This document shows, piece after piece, positions 7,868 to 16,417 of a stretch of DNA of 32,646 bases. The stretch is from Bacteroidales bacterium. Lineage in GTDB: Bacteria > Bacteroidota > Bacteroidia > Bacteroidales > UBA3663. The notes beneath the pieces are model-generated. The model did no database searches. It was not told the origin of the DNA and saw only the letters and a list, made by a program, of their open reading frames with translations. How positions within the stretch are numbered: position 1 is the first letter of the stretch; each line of letters opens with the position of its first letter. Made by a program: the position numbers and the translations under genes. The stretch lies in the NCBI GenBank assembly GCA_017548545.1, contig JAFYZW010000067.1, positions 1 through 32,646 on the forward strand, given 5' to 3'.

Positions 7868-7930
7868 GAAAAATGGATTTATAAACTATGGTGCTGCTAT
7901 CAAGCAGCACTGATTGCAAATCCATTTTTC
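7868..7930 (-). promoter_or_regulatory. Nested hairpin in the GH67 leader
   Basis: Two perfect inverted repeats are nested. The outer arms are 13 bases (7868-7880 and 7918-7930, AAATCCATTTTTC). The inner arms are GTGCTGCT (7891-7898) and AGCAGCAC (7903-7910) around a four-base loop. The element lies between the promoter and the ATG at 7825. On the minus strand the outer 3' arm ends in TTTTTC, so it could act as an attenuator or as an RNA-stabilising leader. Confidence 0.6.
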
Positions 7931-7953
7931 ATCTTTTTTATAAATGTACGGTG

Positions 7954-7985
7954 CAAAGATAAGGAATAATTGAGGAAAAAGCAAA
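7954..7985 (-). promoter_or_regulatory. Promoter of the GH67-GH3 unit
   Basis: On the minus strand, TTTG (7982-7985), 20 bases, then TATCTTTG (7954-7961): a consensus Bacteroidota promoter. Transcription would start near 7947, leaving a leader of about 120 bases before the GH67 start. Confidence 0.8.
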
Positions 7986-8034
7986 CTTCGTTGTATCAAA
8001 TTTCTCGAATTGCACCAAATAATGGACTGATGCC

Positions 8035-8081
8035 AAAAAAACGATACCTTCATTTAGCTTGAAAGCTTTTGAAAGTATCGT
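8035..8081 (-). terminator. Terminator after the PD40 lipoprotein gene
   Basis: On the minus strand, arms 8070-8081 and 8041-8052 (ACGATAC outermost) form a 12-base stem with one G-T pair, with a smaller AGCTT/AAGCT stem inside. Seven T follow directly. It lies 35 bases after the stop at 8116 and separates the SusC-led transcript from GH67. Confidence 0.85.
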
Positions 8082-8115
8082 CCTTTAACATCACAAATAA
8101 TAACTCCCACTATTC

Positions 8116-9606
8116 CTAATTCTTCACCATCTCGGTGGGGATGCGCTCATCGCTCTTCAAGGCGCGGACCTGGGCTTGGGAATCGTTACCCACAGGGCGG
8201 ATGGTGAAATCGGGTGTGTTGTAGGAATAGAGCGACTGCGTGTAGAAACGCTTGGGGTCGCGTTGCGGCAGCAGGAAAGGCTTGGTGGCCTGTCCGTCCT
8301 GGCCGATTGAGGAAAGATAGATGCGGGAGTAACGTCCGTCGTCACGACGGCTGGTGAAGAGGAACCATCCGCCGTCGCTGCTCCAGTTATGGAAGCTGTC
8401 GGCACGGTCGCTGTTGACGGTCGTGAGCGGCTGACGCTGTCCGGTCTGCAGGTCGAGGAGCCAGAGGTCACATTCGGGATGCCAGATGGTGAAATAGCCA
8501 TAGTCGGCGAGGGTGTACATCAGATAACGACCGTCGTAGGAAGGTCGGGGCCAGCTGACGCTCTTCCCTTCGGCAGCAGCATTGACAAGTGTATCGACCT
8601 TCTGGCCGATATGACCGGTGGCGGGGTCGAAGCTTACGCGGCAGAGGCTGTAGCGCTCCTTATCGTAGTCGGTGGGATAGATCTGACGGCGAGCCGTGAC
8701 GAAATAGAGCCATCGGCCATCGGGCGAGAAGGCCGGACAGTTCTCGGCCCATAGTCTCTTCATGATGAGTGTGTCGCCGACGATCTGATGGTTTTCGGTG
8801 TCATAGACGAACACATCGGAGGAGGAGTCATAGACCTCGACCACATTCTCCTTTGTGGTGTGGAACATCTGTGAGGTCTTATTGGTGGAGAAGGCACAAT
8901 AGCGTCCACCAGGATGCCAGTAGGGATAGACCATAGTGCCGCCCAACGAGTCGTTGACAGCCTTGAGCAGCTCGTCCCTACCATTGGTGTGGATCAATGT
9001 CGCGCCATGCTCACCTCTGATATGGAAGACGTGCTGGTCGGGATTGGCACGGTTGGACGTGTGACAGTTGATACACATGCCTTCGTTGGCATGGTTGTCG
9101 AGGAGAGACTTTTCCTCAAAGGTGCCCAACTCGCGCTCATAGATACCCATGAGGCCGAACATCTCGTAGCCTGGGGCGATGCGTCGATAGGTGATGCCCC
9201 AGTCGGGCAGGTCGGCCTCGGAAACATGGATGCTGAAGTCACGGAAGCGCGTCCATTGTCCATCGCGTTTTGCACAGACGGTTACGTTAAGCTCACGGCC
9301 ACGATTCTGCTCCAGAAGGGCGTGCCACGACTGGATGTCGAAATCGGTGCAGGCTCCTTTGGAATAAAGCATACTCCCATCAGCTCCGTTCACCACGACA
9401 TCGATGGCGGTGACACTGTCGTCGGCCATGGCGAAGTTGAGGGGCGCGATTCCTACAGGGATGGTGACATCGACGTAATCGGGATAGATGACGGGCAGTT
9501 CATCGACAAACACTGCATCCTGCGGGCCGGAGCAAGCGGCCAGCACAGCAAGAGTGAGCAGCAGGCTAAAGGAAAAACTCGTCTTTTTGGCTATCATGGA
9601 TCTCAC
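8116..9606 (-). CDS. PD40/TolB-like propeller lipoprotein with CxxCH motif
   Basis: A 496-aa lipoprotein (lipobox LAAC, Cys25). Residues about 35-130 look like a beta-sandwich. A single CINCH motif (Cys178, Cys181, His182) follows, the signature of covalent c-type haem attachment. The remainder has PD40/WD-like propeller blades (WHPGGRYCAFSTNKT, CPAFSPDGRWLYFVT, RPSYDGRYLMYTL, WSSDGGWFLFTSRRDDGRYSR). It overlaps the preceding gene by 41 bases and ends at a strong terminator, so it is probably the last gene of the SusC-led transcript. Its task is unknown; a surface or periplasmic binding or redox role is possible. Whether the CxxCH binds haem is uncertain, since no cytochrome maturation genes are visible here. 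Confidence 0.75.
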   Translation of the reverse strand: MRSMIAKKTSFSFSLLLTLAVLAACSGPQDAVFVDELPVIYPDYVDVTIPVGIAPLNFAMADDSVTAIDVVVNGADGSMLYSKGACTDFDIQSWHALLEQNRGRELNVTVCAKRDGQWTRFRDFSIHVSEADLPDWGITYRRIAPGYEMFGLMGIYERELGTFEEKSLLDNHANEGMCINCHTSNRANPDQHVFHIRGEHGATLIHTNGRDELLKAVNDSLGGTMVYPYWHPGGRYCAFSTNKTSQMFHTTKENVVEVYDSSSDVFVYDTENHQIVGDTLIMKRLWAENCPAFSPDGRWLYFVTARRQIYPTDYDKERYSLCRVSFDPATGHIGQKVDTLVNAAAEGKSVSWPRPSYDGRYLMYTLADYGYFTIWHPECDLWLLDLQTGQRQPLTTVNSDRADSFHNWSSDGGWFLFTSRRDDGRYSRIYLSSIGQDGQATKPFLLPQRDPKRFYTQSLYSYNTPDFTIRPVGNDSQAQVRALKSDERIPTEMVKN

Positions 9607-10195
9607 GGAGTTTTTGATAAGAGGGGTAATCGGAAATCTTCTCAGGATGCTCGACCAGGGGTCTCAATCGCTTGGCCCAGGGGCGGCAGTCGTCGTATTG
9701 CTCGCCTATTATGATGTATTTCTTGGCAAGATCATATTCTCGGGTGATGATGGCGACTTCGGCAAGGCGTTTCAGGGCACGGCTGTTGGGACGTTCGTCA
9801 CGCATGGCGACCATGGCATCAAAGGCTGCGCGGCGTGCCATGTTGACCATGCCAAGCTGTATATAGATGTCGCTCATCATCAATGCCGAGGTTTCGCTAC
9901 CCAAGACACCGTGGGAATCATCGAGACACTTGTCGAGTTCGGCACGGCTGCACTTGCCCAAGTGCCACGAAGCGAGGCGCACGACATTGTAGCAAGCTTC
10001 GGACGCAGTGGGTGTGAGCCGATTCTTCTCGACAATCTTCGCCCACTGTTTCTGTTGCATGAGCTGGTCGTACTCGTGTTCCTCTTGCGTTCCATCGGCC
10101 AACTGAGGCGCACGGTGGCAACCACCGCAAAGGAGACACAGGAAGAGCAGCAGAAGAAATGCTTGCAATCGGATAGCTAAAAGCCGTTTCATCAT
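9566..10195 (-). CDS. Small alpha-helical (TPR-like) lipoprotein
   Basis: A 209-aa protein with a long hydrophobic leader and a lipobox (CLLCGGC, Cys26). The rest is predicted helical with TPR-like spacing (YDQLMQQKQWAKIVEKN, SDIYIQLGMVNMARRAAFDA, LKRLAEVAIITREYDLAKKY). It resembles the C-terminal helical half of the larger DUF6057 membrane proteins of Bacteroidota, which I recall next to similar propeller genes; if so, this is a short form lacking the membrane half. Its 3' end overlaps the propeller gene by 41 bases, which implies coupled translation and a shared task. It follows susD by 112 bases with a hairpin between them. Confidence 0.65.
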   Translation of the reverse strand: MMKRLLAIRLQAFLLLLFLCLLCGGCHRAPQLADGTQEEHEYDQLMQQKQWAKIVEKNRLTPTASEACYNVVRLASWHLGKCSRAELDKCLDDSHGVLGSETSALMMSDIYIQLGMVNMARRAAFDAMVAMRDERPNSRALKRLAEVAIITREYDLAKKYIIIGEQYDDCRPWAKRLRPLVEHPEKISDYPSYQKLREIHDSQKDEFFL

Positions 10196-10228
10196 ATATA
10201 ATATAGTATAGGATTAAGACAGAAAATA

Positions 10229-10256
10229 GAGTGCTGCATCTACCGACGCAGCACTC
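10229..10256 (-). terminator. Intergenic hairpin after susD
   Basis: Perfect 9-base arms GAGTGCTGC (10229-10237) and GCAGCACTC (10248-10256). On the minus strand TATTTTCTG follows, a weak U-tract, so this is more likely an attenuating or RNA-processing hairpin that lowers expression of the two downstream genes relative to susCD than a full terminator. The GTGCTGC arm recurs in the GH67 leader hairpin. Confidence 0.5.
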
Positions 10257-10307
10257 ATAATTATTCTGAAGTTGGTAGGATTATATTTCTATAAGCCTGG
10301 CACATCA

Positions 10308-12227
10308 TTAATTGCTTCCAACGTAAGCCGGGTTCTGATCGCAAGCCTTGTTCTTATCGATCTCATCCTGCGGAATCGGCATATCCATCTTCAGGTCATT
10401 GTACTCGTAGTCACGATTGGTCCAGGGCACATCCTTCAGATCCTCAACGCTCTGCTTAGGATAGTTGGTCTTTACGTGGTCGGCCATGAAGCCAGACTTC
10501 TGCATATCCGGACGGAGACACCACTCGCAGTTGAACTCCTTACGGCGCTCGGTGTTAACAGCCACCTTCCAAACCTCTGAAGAGAAGCCCTTCTGAGCAG
10601 CATACTTGGTGTAGTAGGTCTTGGCATCCTCAACAACAACACCATTGCTGCCGAAAGGAATAGGATACTCGGTGCGTGTCTTGTAGAACATACCGCCATC
10701 ATGCTCCGTCTCATCACGACCAACCCAGTTAGCGAAGTCGTTATAGTAAGGCAGGTATTTAGCAGTGAGAGCAGCCTCGTTGCCATCCTCGAGCAAACCG
10801 AAGGCACGATTACGCAGGGTGTTGATCTGTGCCCAGCCCTCAGCTTCGTTACCTGTACGGAAGCAGCACTCAGCATAGTCGAGCATTACGTTAGGCAGAC
10901 GCTTCCAATAAATTGGAGTTGGGCTCCAGTGACCATCAGCCCAGCCCTTATAGTTGGCAGAAGCAGTACGCCACATCTTAGAACTCCAAATAGCAGGGGC
11001 CCACTCACCGTTGTTGAAGTGGAACTGCTTGGTAGCGGTACCAGTCTGGCCCTTACCGAGAACCTCCTGCAGATAGGGGTTCACACCGTAAACAGCGGGC
11101 TCAATCCAGTCGGCATACTGAGGATCGTAGGCAGGATTCTCGGGATCGATCTGAGGAACAGCACCTGTGTAGCAGGAACCAACACGACGCTTGTCACCCT
11201 TCTCGTAGCAGGAGTACCACTCCCAAGAGAGGTAGAGTGAACCCCAACCGCCGTTCTCAGGACATGCGGTGTACCACTTGAGCATCAGCTTGGAGGTCAG
11301 GTTACCCCATTGGCCCCAGTTAGTACCTTCGTCAAGTTGCTCAACCCAGATAGCCTCAGGTCCCCATGCAGAAGCGGGATCCCACAGCGTGGTGAACGAC
11401 TCATTCAGTTTGTAAGTGCCACTGTTCAGAATCTGCTTGAAGCAATCTGCTGCCAGTTTGTAGCACTTCTCAGGTGTATCAGATGCGGGGTCATTACCCT
11501 CATGTGGATTCATACCGTTAGAACCATCAGACATACGATAAGCTTTCCACATGTAGGCATCTCCCAGGTAAGCCAGAGCCATACCCTTAGTAGCACGGCC
11601 GTACTCGCCATCCAGAGGTTTCCAATCAAGCTTTTCAGAAGCCTGCTTGAAGTCGTTGATGATGAAGTCCCACATCTCGGTATAGGTAGCTGCACGAGCC
11701 TTTTCAGGATCACCGAAGTTGTCTTCCTCAGTCAGCATAGGTACACGACCGAAAGTAGTAGCCAGCCAATGGTAGAAGAATCCACGGAGAGCCTGGCACT
11801 CGCCTTCGAGGCTCTGACGAACGTTAGGAGAAAGATTCTCTGCATCCTTAATACCCACCATGTAAAGGTTGGCACGGACGATTCCATGATAAACATGCTT
11901 CCAACCGCTGAGGAGCTCGCTCGAGCCAGAGTTCCAAGCCTGTACGTTCCAGTTTTTATCCCAACCGGTGGCCTGGGTATCGATTGTGGGATGACAACCT
12001 GTGAAGAGGTTGGGCTTGAAGCCCCAGTCTCCATCATAGGAGTCATTCGGGTACATCATATCGTAAACGCCGTTCAAGCCCTTCTTGGCATTGGCATCAT
12101 TCTCATACATGGCATCTGAAGAGACAATCTCATACTGATCTACCTCCAGGAACTCATCGTTGTCGCAGGAGGTCAAACCGAACCCCATGAACAGCGCACT
12201 TCCGATAATGAAATATCTTGTTTTCAT
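10308..12227 (-). CDS. SusD/RagB family glycan-binding lipoprotein
   Basis: A 639-aa SusD-family outer-membrane lipoprotein that binds oligosaccharides at the cell surface and forms a lid over its SusC partner. The signal peptide ends at a lipobox (GLTSC, Cys21). The N-terminal SusD pattern is clear (DEFLEVDQYEIVSSDAMYEN, then GLNGVYDMMYP), as are the helical TPR-like signatures LEGECQALRGFFYHWLATTF and GRATKGMALAYLGDAYMWKA. Near the C-terminus come WKRLPNVMLDYAECCFRTG and ERRKEFNCEWCLRPDM. It starts 46 bases after the SusC stop and is co-transcribed with it. The many Trp residues fit binding of a xylan-type ligand, but specificity is inferred from neighbouring enzymes. Confidence 0.96.
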   Translation of the reverse strand: MKTRYFIIGSALFMGFGLTSCDNDEFLEVDQYEIVSSDAMYENDANAKKGLNGVYDMMYPNDSYDGDWGFKPNLFTGCHPTIDTQATGWDKNWNVQAWNSGSSELLSGWKHVYHGIVRANLYMVGIKDAENLSPNVRQSLEGECQALRGFFYHWLATTFGRVPMLTEEDNFGDPEKARAATYTEMWDFIINDFKQASEKLDWKPLDGEYGRATKGMALAYLGDAYMWKAYRMSDGSNGMNPHEGNDPASDTPEKCYKLAADCFKQILNSGTYKLNESFTTLWDPASAWGPEAIWVEQLDEGTNWGQWGNLTSKLMLKWYTACPENGGWGSLYLSWEWYSCYEKGDKRRVGSCYTGAVPQIDPENPAYDPQYADWIEPAVYGVNPYLQEVLGKGQTGTATKQFHFNNGEWAPAIWSSKMWRTASANYKGWADGHWSPTPIYWKRLPNVMLDYAECCFRTGNEAEGWAQINTLRNRAFGLLEDGNEAALTAKYLPYYNDFANWVGRDETEHDGGMFYKTRTEYPIPFGSNGVVVEDAKTYYTKYAAQKGFSSEVWKVAVNTERRKEFNCEWCLRPDMQKSGFMADHVKTNYPKQSVEDLKDVPWTNRDYEYNDLKMDMPIPQDEIDKNKACDQNPAYVGSN

Positions 12228-12273
12228 ATCTGTTTACTTATAAATATATCTAATTCTATTTATCACACAATAA

Positions 12274-15200
12274 TTAGAAGGTTACGTTGACACCACCCAT
12301 GAAGGTACGTGGCTGTGGATAACGACCAGTGTCAAGACCAGTATAGAGAACAGAGCCGCTACCGCACTCAGGATCGCCATACTTGTTGTAGCCAGAGATC
12401 GTGAGGAGGTTGGTAACACCAAGGTAAACACGGAACTTCTGAACAAAGAGGTTCTTTGCGATGCTCCTTGGCAGGTTGTAACCAACCTGGAGGTTAGCAA
12501 TACGGAGGAAATCGCCGTTCTTCACCCACATGTCGCTGACACGGAAGTTGCGGTTGGAGTCGATGATAGAAAGGCGTGGGAGCGAACCGCTACCATTTTT
12601 GAAGGCTGCGTCATAAGACTCCTTCAGGATGTTAGGTGTGCACTGGTCATCAAGCTGACGCATAGAGCTCATCTTCATGGCTGAGTATGACAGAATGTCC
12701 TGACCAAGAACACCGTACATATAGAGGTTGAAGTCGAAGTCCTTATAAGTAGCACCGATGTTAAAACCGAAGTTCAGAGTGGGGAAGCCGTTGCCGAGAA
12801 TCTGGCGGTCATTGGTATCAATTCTCTTATCGCCGTTGACATCCTTGAACTTCACGTCACCAACAGCAAGAGGATGGTCGGAGTCAACCTTAGTCATTTC
12901 ATCATTAGGAATGCGTGGATCGTCGGTTGGCAGCGATGCCAGGTAAGCGGCCAGATCAGCCTCATCCTTGATGATACCGTCGGTCACATAACCGAAGAAT
13001 GAACCGATAGCCTCACCTTCCATGCTGATAGAGTGGTTGTTCCAGTCACCGTTACCGTCGATAGCACCTACCTGAGAACCATCGATATAGGCACCATTAC
13101 TAGAGCAGGTTGCATACAGAGGCTCACCATTACCCATTCTCTTTACCTTATTCTTAATAGTGGAACCAGTCAGACGAGCGTTGAAGCCGAAGTCCTTATT
13201 GAACTGCTTATGATAACCAATTGCAAACTCGAAGCCCTTGTTCTCAATCTCACCGTCGTTGGTGTAGATCTGAGTGTAACCTGCTGTCGGACGGAGCGGA
13301 CGATAGAGAAGCAGGTCCTTGGTGTTCTTGACGAAGTAATCCAATGTGATATCCCAGTCGTTCAGGAATGCAAAGTCGATACCGAAGTTGGTCATCTCAG
13401 TGGTCTCCCACTTCAGGTTGGTATCTACGAGGTCAGAAATCCAACCACCTTCACGTTCACGGTTGCCACCGAAGGCACCAGCATAACCTGGAGAAGTAGT
13501 ATAGAAGTTGTAACCGCAGTTACCACCATCCATGTTCAGGGCTGCGATAGACTTACCAGCAACACCACCGGCGTTACCTGTCTGACCCCAACCTACACGG
13601 AGCTTCAAATTGTCAACAAATTCGTTGTCCTTCAAGAATGGCTCCTCGCTGATACGCCATGCACCAGCCACTGAGGGGAATGTACCCCAACGGTTACCAC
13701 CACTGAAGTTAGAACTACCGTCCTTACGGATGGTACCAGTCAGGATGTAACGGTCCAACAGGTTGTAAGTAGCACGGGCGAAATATGAGATGGTATGCGT
13801 ATCTGCATTGTAAGCACCATTACCCTGAATATCATCGGGCTTGTTGCTCAAGCGGATGTTACGGTTAAAAGAAGAGTCGAAGTCACGGGCGCTGGCACTT
13901 ACCCACTGGCCCCAAGACTTGCCAACCTCATTACCGAGCATGACGGTCAGGTTGTGAATATCGTAGTTGAGATTATAGGTGAGGTAAGATTGAACACCGA
14001 GGCTATAGCCGTGGCTATTGTTCAGAGAGAAAGAATAGGTCTGGTCTGAGCCAGAAGGAATCAACATCTCCTGCCACTGGCCGTTAATCTGGTTCCAACG
14101 CTCACGTCCACCAGTGAAGTCTGAACTGTTGTTACCCCAGTAGGTATAGGTGCCCTGGCTGCGGACATCGAGCTTGTGATGCTCGGTCTCCAGGAAAGTC
14201 ACGTCAACAAAGCCTGTGGTCTGGATACGATCGTAACCGTTGCGAGCACGCTCAGCATTCTCCATCTGCGTTGCGTATGGGTTAGCAGCGATAGAGGTGT
14301 TACCTTCCCATCCGTTAGGAGTCATCAGGTAACCGGCACCGTATGTTCCGTCAGGATTAACGAGGTTGACATGAACCATACCCCTACTTGGATCGTTCTG
14401 GTCGTAGTAGTCCAGGGTAGGAGTCATCGAAGCGAAGTCACGGAGAGAAGAAAGGTTCTGGTTGTTACCCATACCGGCATTTGAACCGTGGCTCTGGCTG
14501 TGGGTGTAGTTGATGTCGCCACCAACCTCCAGGAACTTGTTCACCTTAGAAGATACATTAGCACGAGTGGTGAAGCGCTGATAGTTGGTATTAATAACCA
14601 GACCATCGATGTCGTTGAAGCCGAACGAGATGTTGTACAAAGTCTTGTCGTTACCGCCGTTAACCGAAACGCCATAAACCTGCTTCAGGGCAGCACGAGT
14701 CATCTCCTTCTGCCAGTCAATTTCCTGTGCACCACTGGGGTTGTTCCAGAGCTGATTGATGAACATGGAGCCATCGTTGGTCTTGGCTTCCTTGATAGCA
14801 GTTGCATACTGGCTCAAGCCCATCACGTCGAGGGTATAAGGCAGTGTCTGCAGACCCCAGTCAGCGGTAATGTTGATATTGGTGTGACCCCTCTGGCCAT
14901 GCTTGGTGGTGATCATGACAACACCGTTGGCACCAGCCGAACCGTAGATAGCGGTGGCAGAAGCGTCCTTCAGAATCTCGATACGCTCGATGTCGGCGGG
15001 ATTCACAAAGTCGGCACTGTTGCCTACCTGCACACCATCGACAACGTAGAGAGGAGAGGCATCGCCATTGATGGTACCGATACCACGGATGCGGATGGCA
15101 GTCTTTCCGTCAGGAGAACCGTCCTGCTGTGAAACCATCACACCAGCGGCAGCACCCTGCAGGGCCTGACCGATGTTCTGAGGAACACGCTTCATCACAG

Positions 15201-15609
15201 CATCCTGATCAACGGTAGCTACCGAACCAGAGATGTCACTCTTCCTCATTGTACCATAACCAACGACTACTACGTCCTCAAGGGCGCGGCGGTCCTCCTC
15301 AAGGGTGACCTTCATGCCGTTCTGGGCAGGAAGCTCTTGTGAGAGATAACCGATGAACGAGAAATGCAGCTTAGAGCCGGCAGGCACATTGATTGAGAAG
15401 TTACCATTGAGATCCGTAATGGTACCGTTGGTCGTTCCAGTCTGAACAACGTTAGCGCCAGTGACGGGCTCTCCCAGGTCATCCAACACTTGTCCCCGAA
15501 TAGTCACATTCTGTGCAATGACCATCACTGGGAACATCACGAGCAATACGAGGGCATACAACATGTTGCATGCTCGATTCCCGAACAAAGATTGACAGGT
15601 GATTTTCAT
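12274..15609 (-). CDS. SusC/RagA family TonB-dependent transporter
   Basis: A 1111-aa outer-membrane TonB-dependent transporter of the SusC/RagA type, importing oligosaccharides together with SusD. The signal peptide ends near residue 33 (MVIAQ). A carboxypeptidase-D-regulatory-like domain follows (about 34-113: VTIRGQVLDDLGEPVTGANV). Then come the TonB box region (EDVVVVGYGTMRKSDISGS), the plug (RIRGIGTINGDASPLYVVDG, then IERIEILKDASATAIYGSAG) and a long barrel ending in NVTF with a C-terminal Phe. The length is typical. It is the first gene of the transcript, driven by the promoter at 15730-15761. No SusR-type or hybrid two-component regulator lies directly next to it. Confidence 0.97.
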   Translation of the reverse strand: MKITCQSLFGNRACNMLYALVLLVMFPVMVIAQNVTIRGQVLDDLGEPVTGANVVQTGTTNGTITDLNGNFSINVPAGSKLHFSFIGYLSQELPAQNGMKVTLEEDRRALEDVVVVGYGTMRKSDISGSVATVDQDAVMKRVPQNIGQALQGAAAGVMVSQQDGSPDGKTAIRIRGIGTINGDASPLYVVDGVQVGNSADFVNPADIERIEILKDASATAIYGSAGANGVVMITTKHGQRGHTNINITADWGLQTLPYTLDVMGLSQYATAIKEAKTNDGSMFINQLWNNPSGAQEIDWQKEMTRAALKQVYGVSVNGGNDKTLYNISFGFNDIDGLVINTNYQRFTTRANVSSKVNKFLEVGGDINYTHSQSHGSNAGMGNNQNLSSLRDFASMTPTLDYYDQNDPSRGMVHVNLVNPDGTYGAGYLMTPNGWEGNTSIAANPYATQMENAERARNGYDRIQTTGFVDVTFLETEHHKLDVRSQGTYTYWGNNSSDFTGGRERWNQINGQWQEMLIPSGSDQTYSFSLNNSHGYSLGVQSYLTYNLNYDIHNLTVMLGNEVGKSWGQWVSASARDFDSSFNRNIRLSNKPDDIQGNGAYNADTHTISYFARATYNLLDRYILTGTIRKDGSSNFSGGNRWGTFPSVAGAWRISEEPFLKDNEFVDNLKLRVGWGQTGNAGGVAGKSIAALNMDGGNCGYNFYTTSPGYAGAFGGNREREGGWISDLVDTNLKWETTEMTNFGIDFAFLNDWDITLDYFVKNTKDLLLYRPLRPTAGYTQIYTNDGEIENKGFEFAIGYHKQFNKDFGFNARLTGSTIKNKVKRMGNGEPLYATCSSNGAYIDGSQVGAIDGNGDWNNHSISMEGEAIGSFFGYVTDGIIKDEADLAAYLASLPTDDPRIPNDEMTKVDSDHPLAVGDVKFKDVNGDKRIDTNDRQILGNGFPTLNFGFNIGATYKDFDFNLYMYGVLGQDILSYSAMKMSSMRQLDDQCTPNILKESYDAAFKNGSGSLPRLSIIDSNRNFRVSDMWVKNGDFLRIANLQVGYNLPRSIAKNLFVQKFRVYLGVTNLLTISGYNKYGDPECGSGSVLYTGLDTGRYPQPRTFMGGVNVTF

Positions 15610-15729
15610 AAATAATGTTTTTAAATGAAATTGTATGTAATTGTAAAAGTGGTTGTATGTCTATGATATCACTTAACAATAGCTAGGAAATAGTGAACCG
15701 AGCATAGATTCGGTGCAAATTTCCGACTG

Positions 15730-15761
15730 CAAACATAGCGCATTTTTTTCGGAATTCCAAA
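15730..15761 (-). promoter_or_regulatory. Promoter of the SusC-led operon
   Basis: On the minus strand, TTTG (15758-15761), 20 bases, then TATGTTTG (15730-15737). The spacing is ideal. The leader before the SusC ATG at 15609 is about 110 bases and shows no strong hairpin. Confidence 0.8.
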
Positions 15762-16302
15762 ATTTTTCTTTTAACTTTTTTAAGAATTTGACGATTTGGA
15801 CGCAACAATAGGATATTTGTAACAAAAAAGGGGGTGTTTATAGAGGCTCAAACTAATGGAATTGCAATAATTTTACGTTTGAAAGGATTCAATCCTCATA
15901 AAAAGAGTTTGACACGATGCAAGGTATTTTTTCCCTATACATTTATATATATAATAATGGATAGCTTGCAAGGATTTGGACCGAAACGCCGATTTCGCAA
16001 TTAACTTATTGTACATTTCTGGCATTATCCCCTATTGATGCGAAAGAACATACTATCGAAGGTGAATGAATCAGCGATCCGAATCCGTCACTCATCAACA
16101 ACGATGGCTTCCTTGTCAACATTTTGAGACAATAATCCGACGAAAAATCGGAGTTAATGATTTTTAACATTGCCACTTATTGTATATGTTACGATATACT
16201 CACAGCCCTTTGTTTTCAATACTTTATATAACAATAAGTCTTTCTTATTGTACAAAAACCGATAACCCCAGAAAAGATACAATAAAAATATTGTTGAAAA
16301 AA
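15762..16302. other. Long divergent intergenic region with candidate operators
   Basis: About 540 bases separate the SusC promoter (minus) from the Nudix-gene promoter (plus). I see no convincing gene in it; the short minus-strand frames near 16154-16425 have no coding character. CTTATTGTA followed by C or T occurs at 16005, 16176 and 16244, the last as half of a 21-base palindrome. This is the natural place for sugar-responsive control of both directions. Confidence 0.5.
16231..16251. promoter_or_regulatory. Candidate operator palindrome
   Basis: Perfect 8-base arms ACAATAAG (16231-16238) and CTTATTGT (16244-16251) flank TCTTT. The 3' half recurs singly within ACTTATTGTACA (16004-16015) and ACTTATTGTATA (16175-16186). 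A spaced palindrome of this size would suit a dimeric winged-helix regulator such as the adjacent Nudix-type protein. The assignment to that protein is inference. Confidence 0.45.
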
Positions 16303-16334
16303 TTTGGCTGGAAGTGAAAAAGATACTATCTTTG
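16303..16334 (+). promoter_or_regulatory. Promoter of the regulator-xylB unit
   Basis: TTTG (16303-16306), 20 bases, then TATCTTTG (16327-16334), a consensus Bacteroidota promoter. It is followed by a leader of about 75 bases before the ATG at 16418. Confidence 0.85.
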
Positions 16335-16417
16335 CATCGCAAATCAACACTGAGCAAGTAACACTTATATAGGTTTGCGCTCGATTTACATTATCTAATT
16401 CCAATCCACCGATCAAC

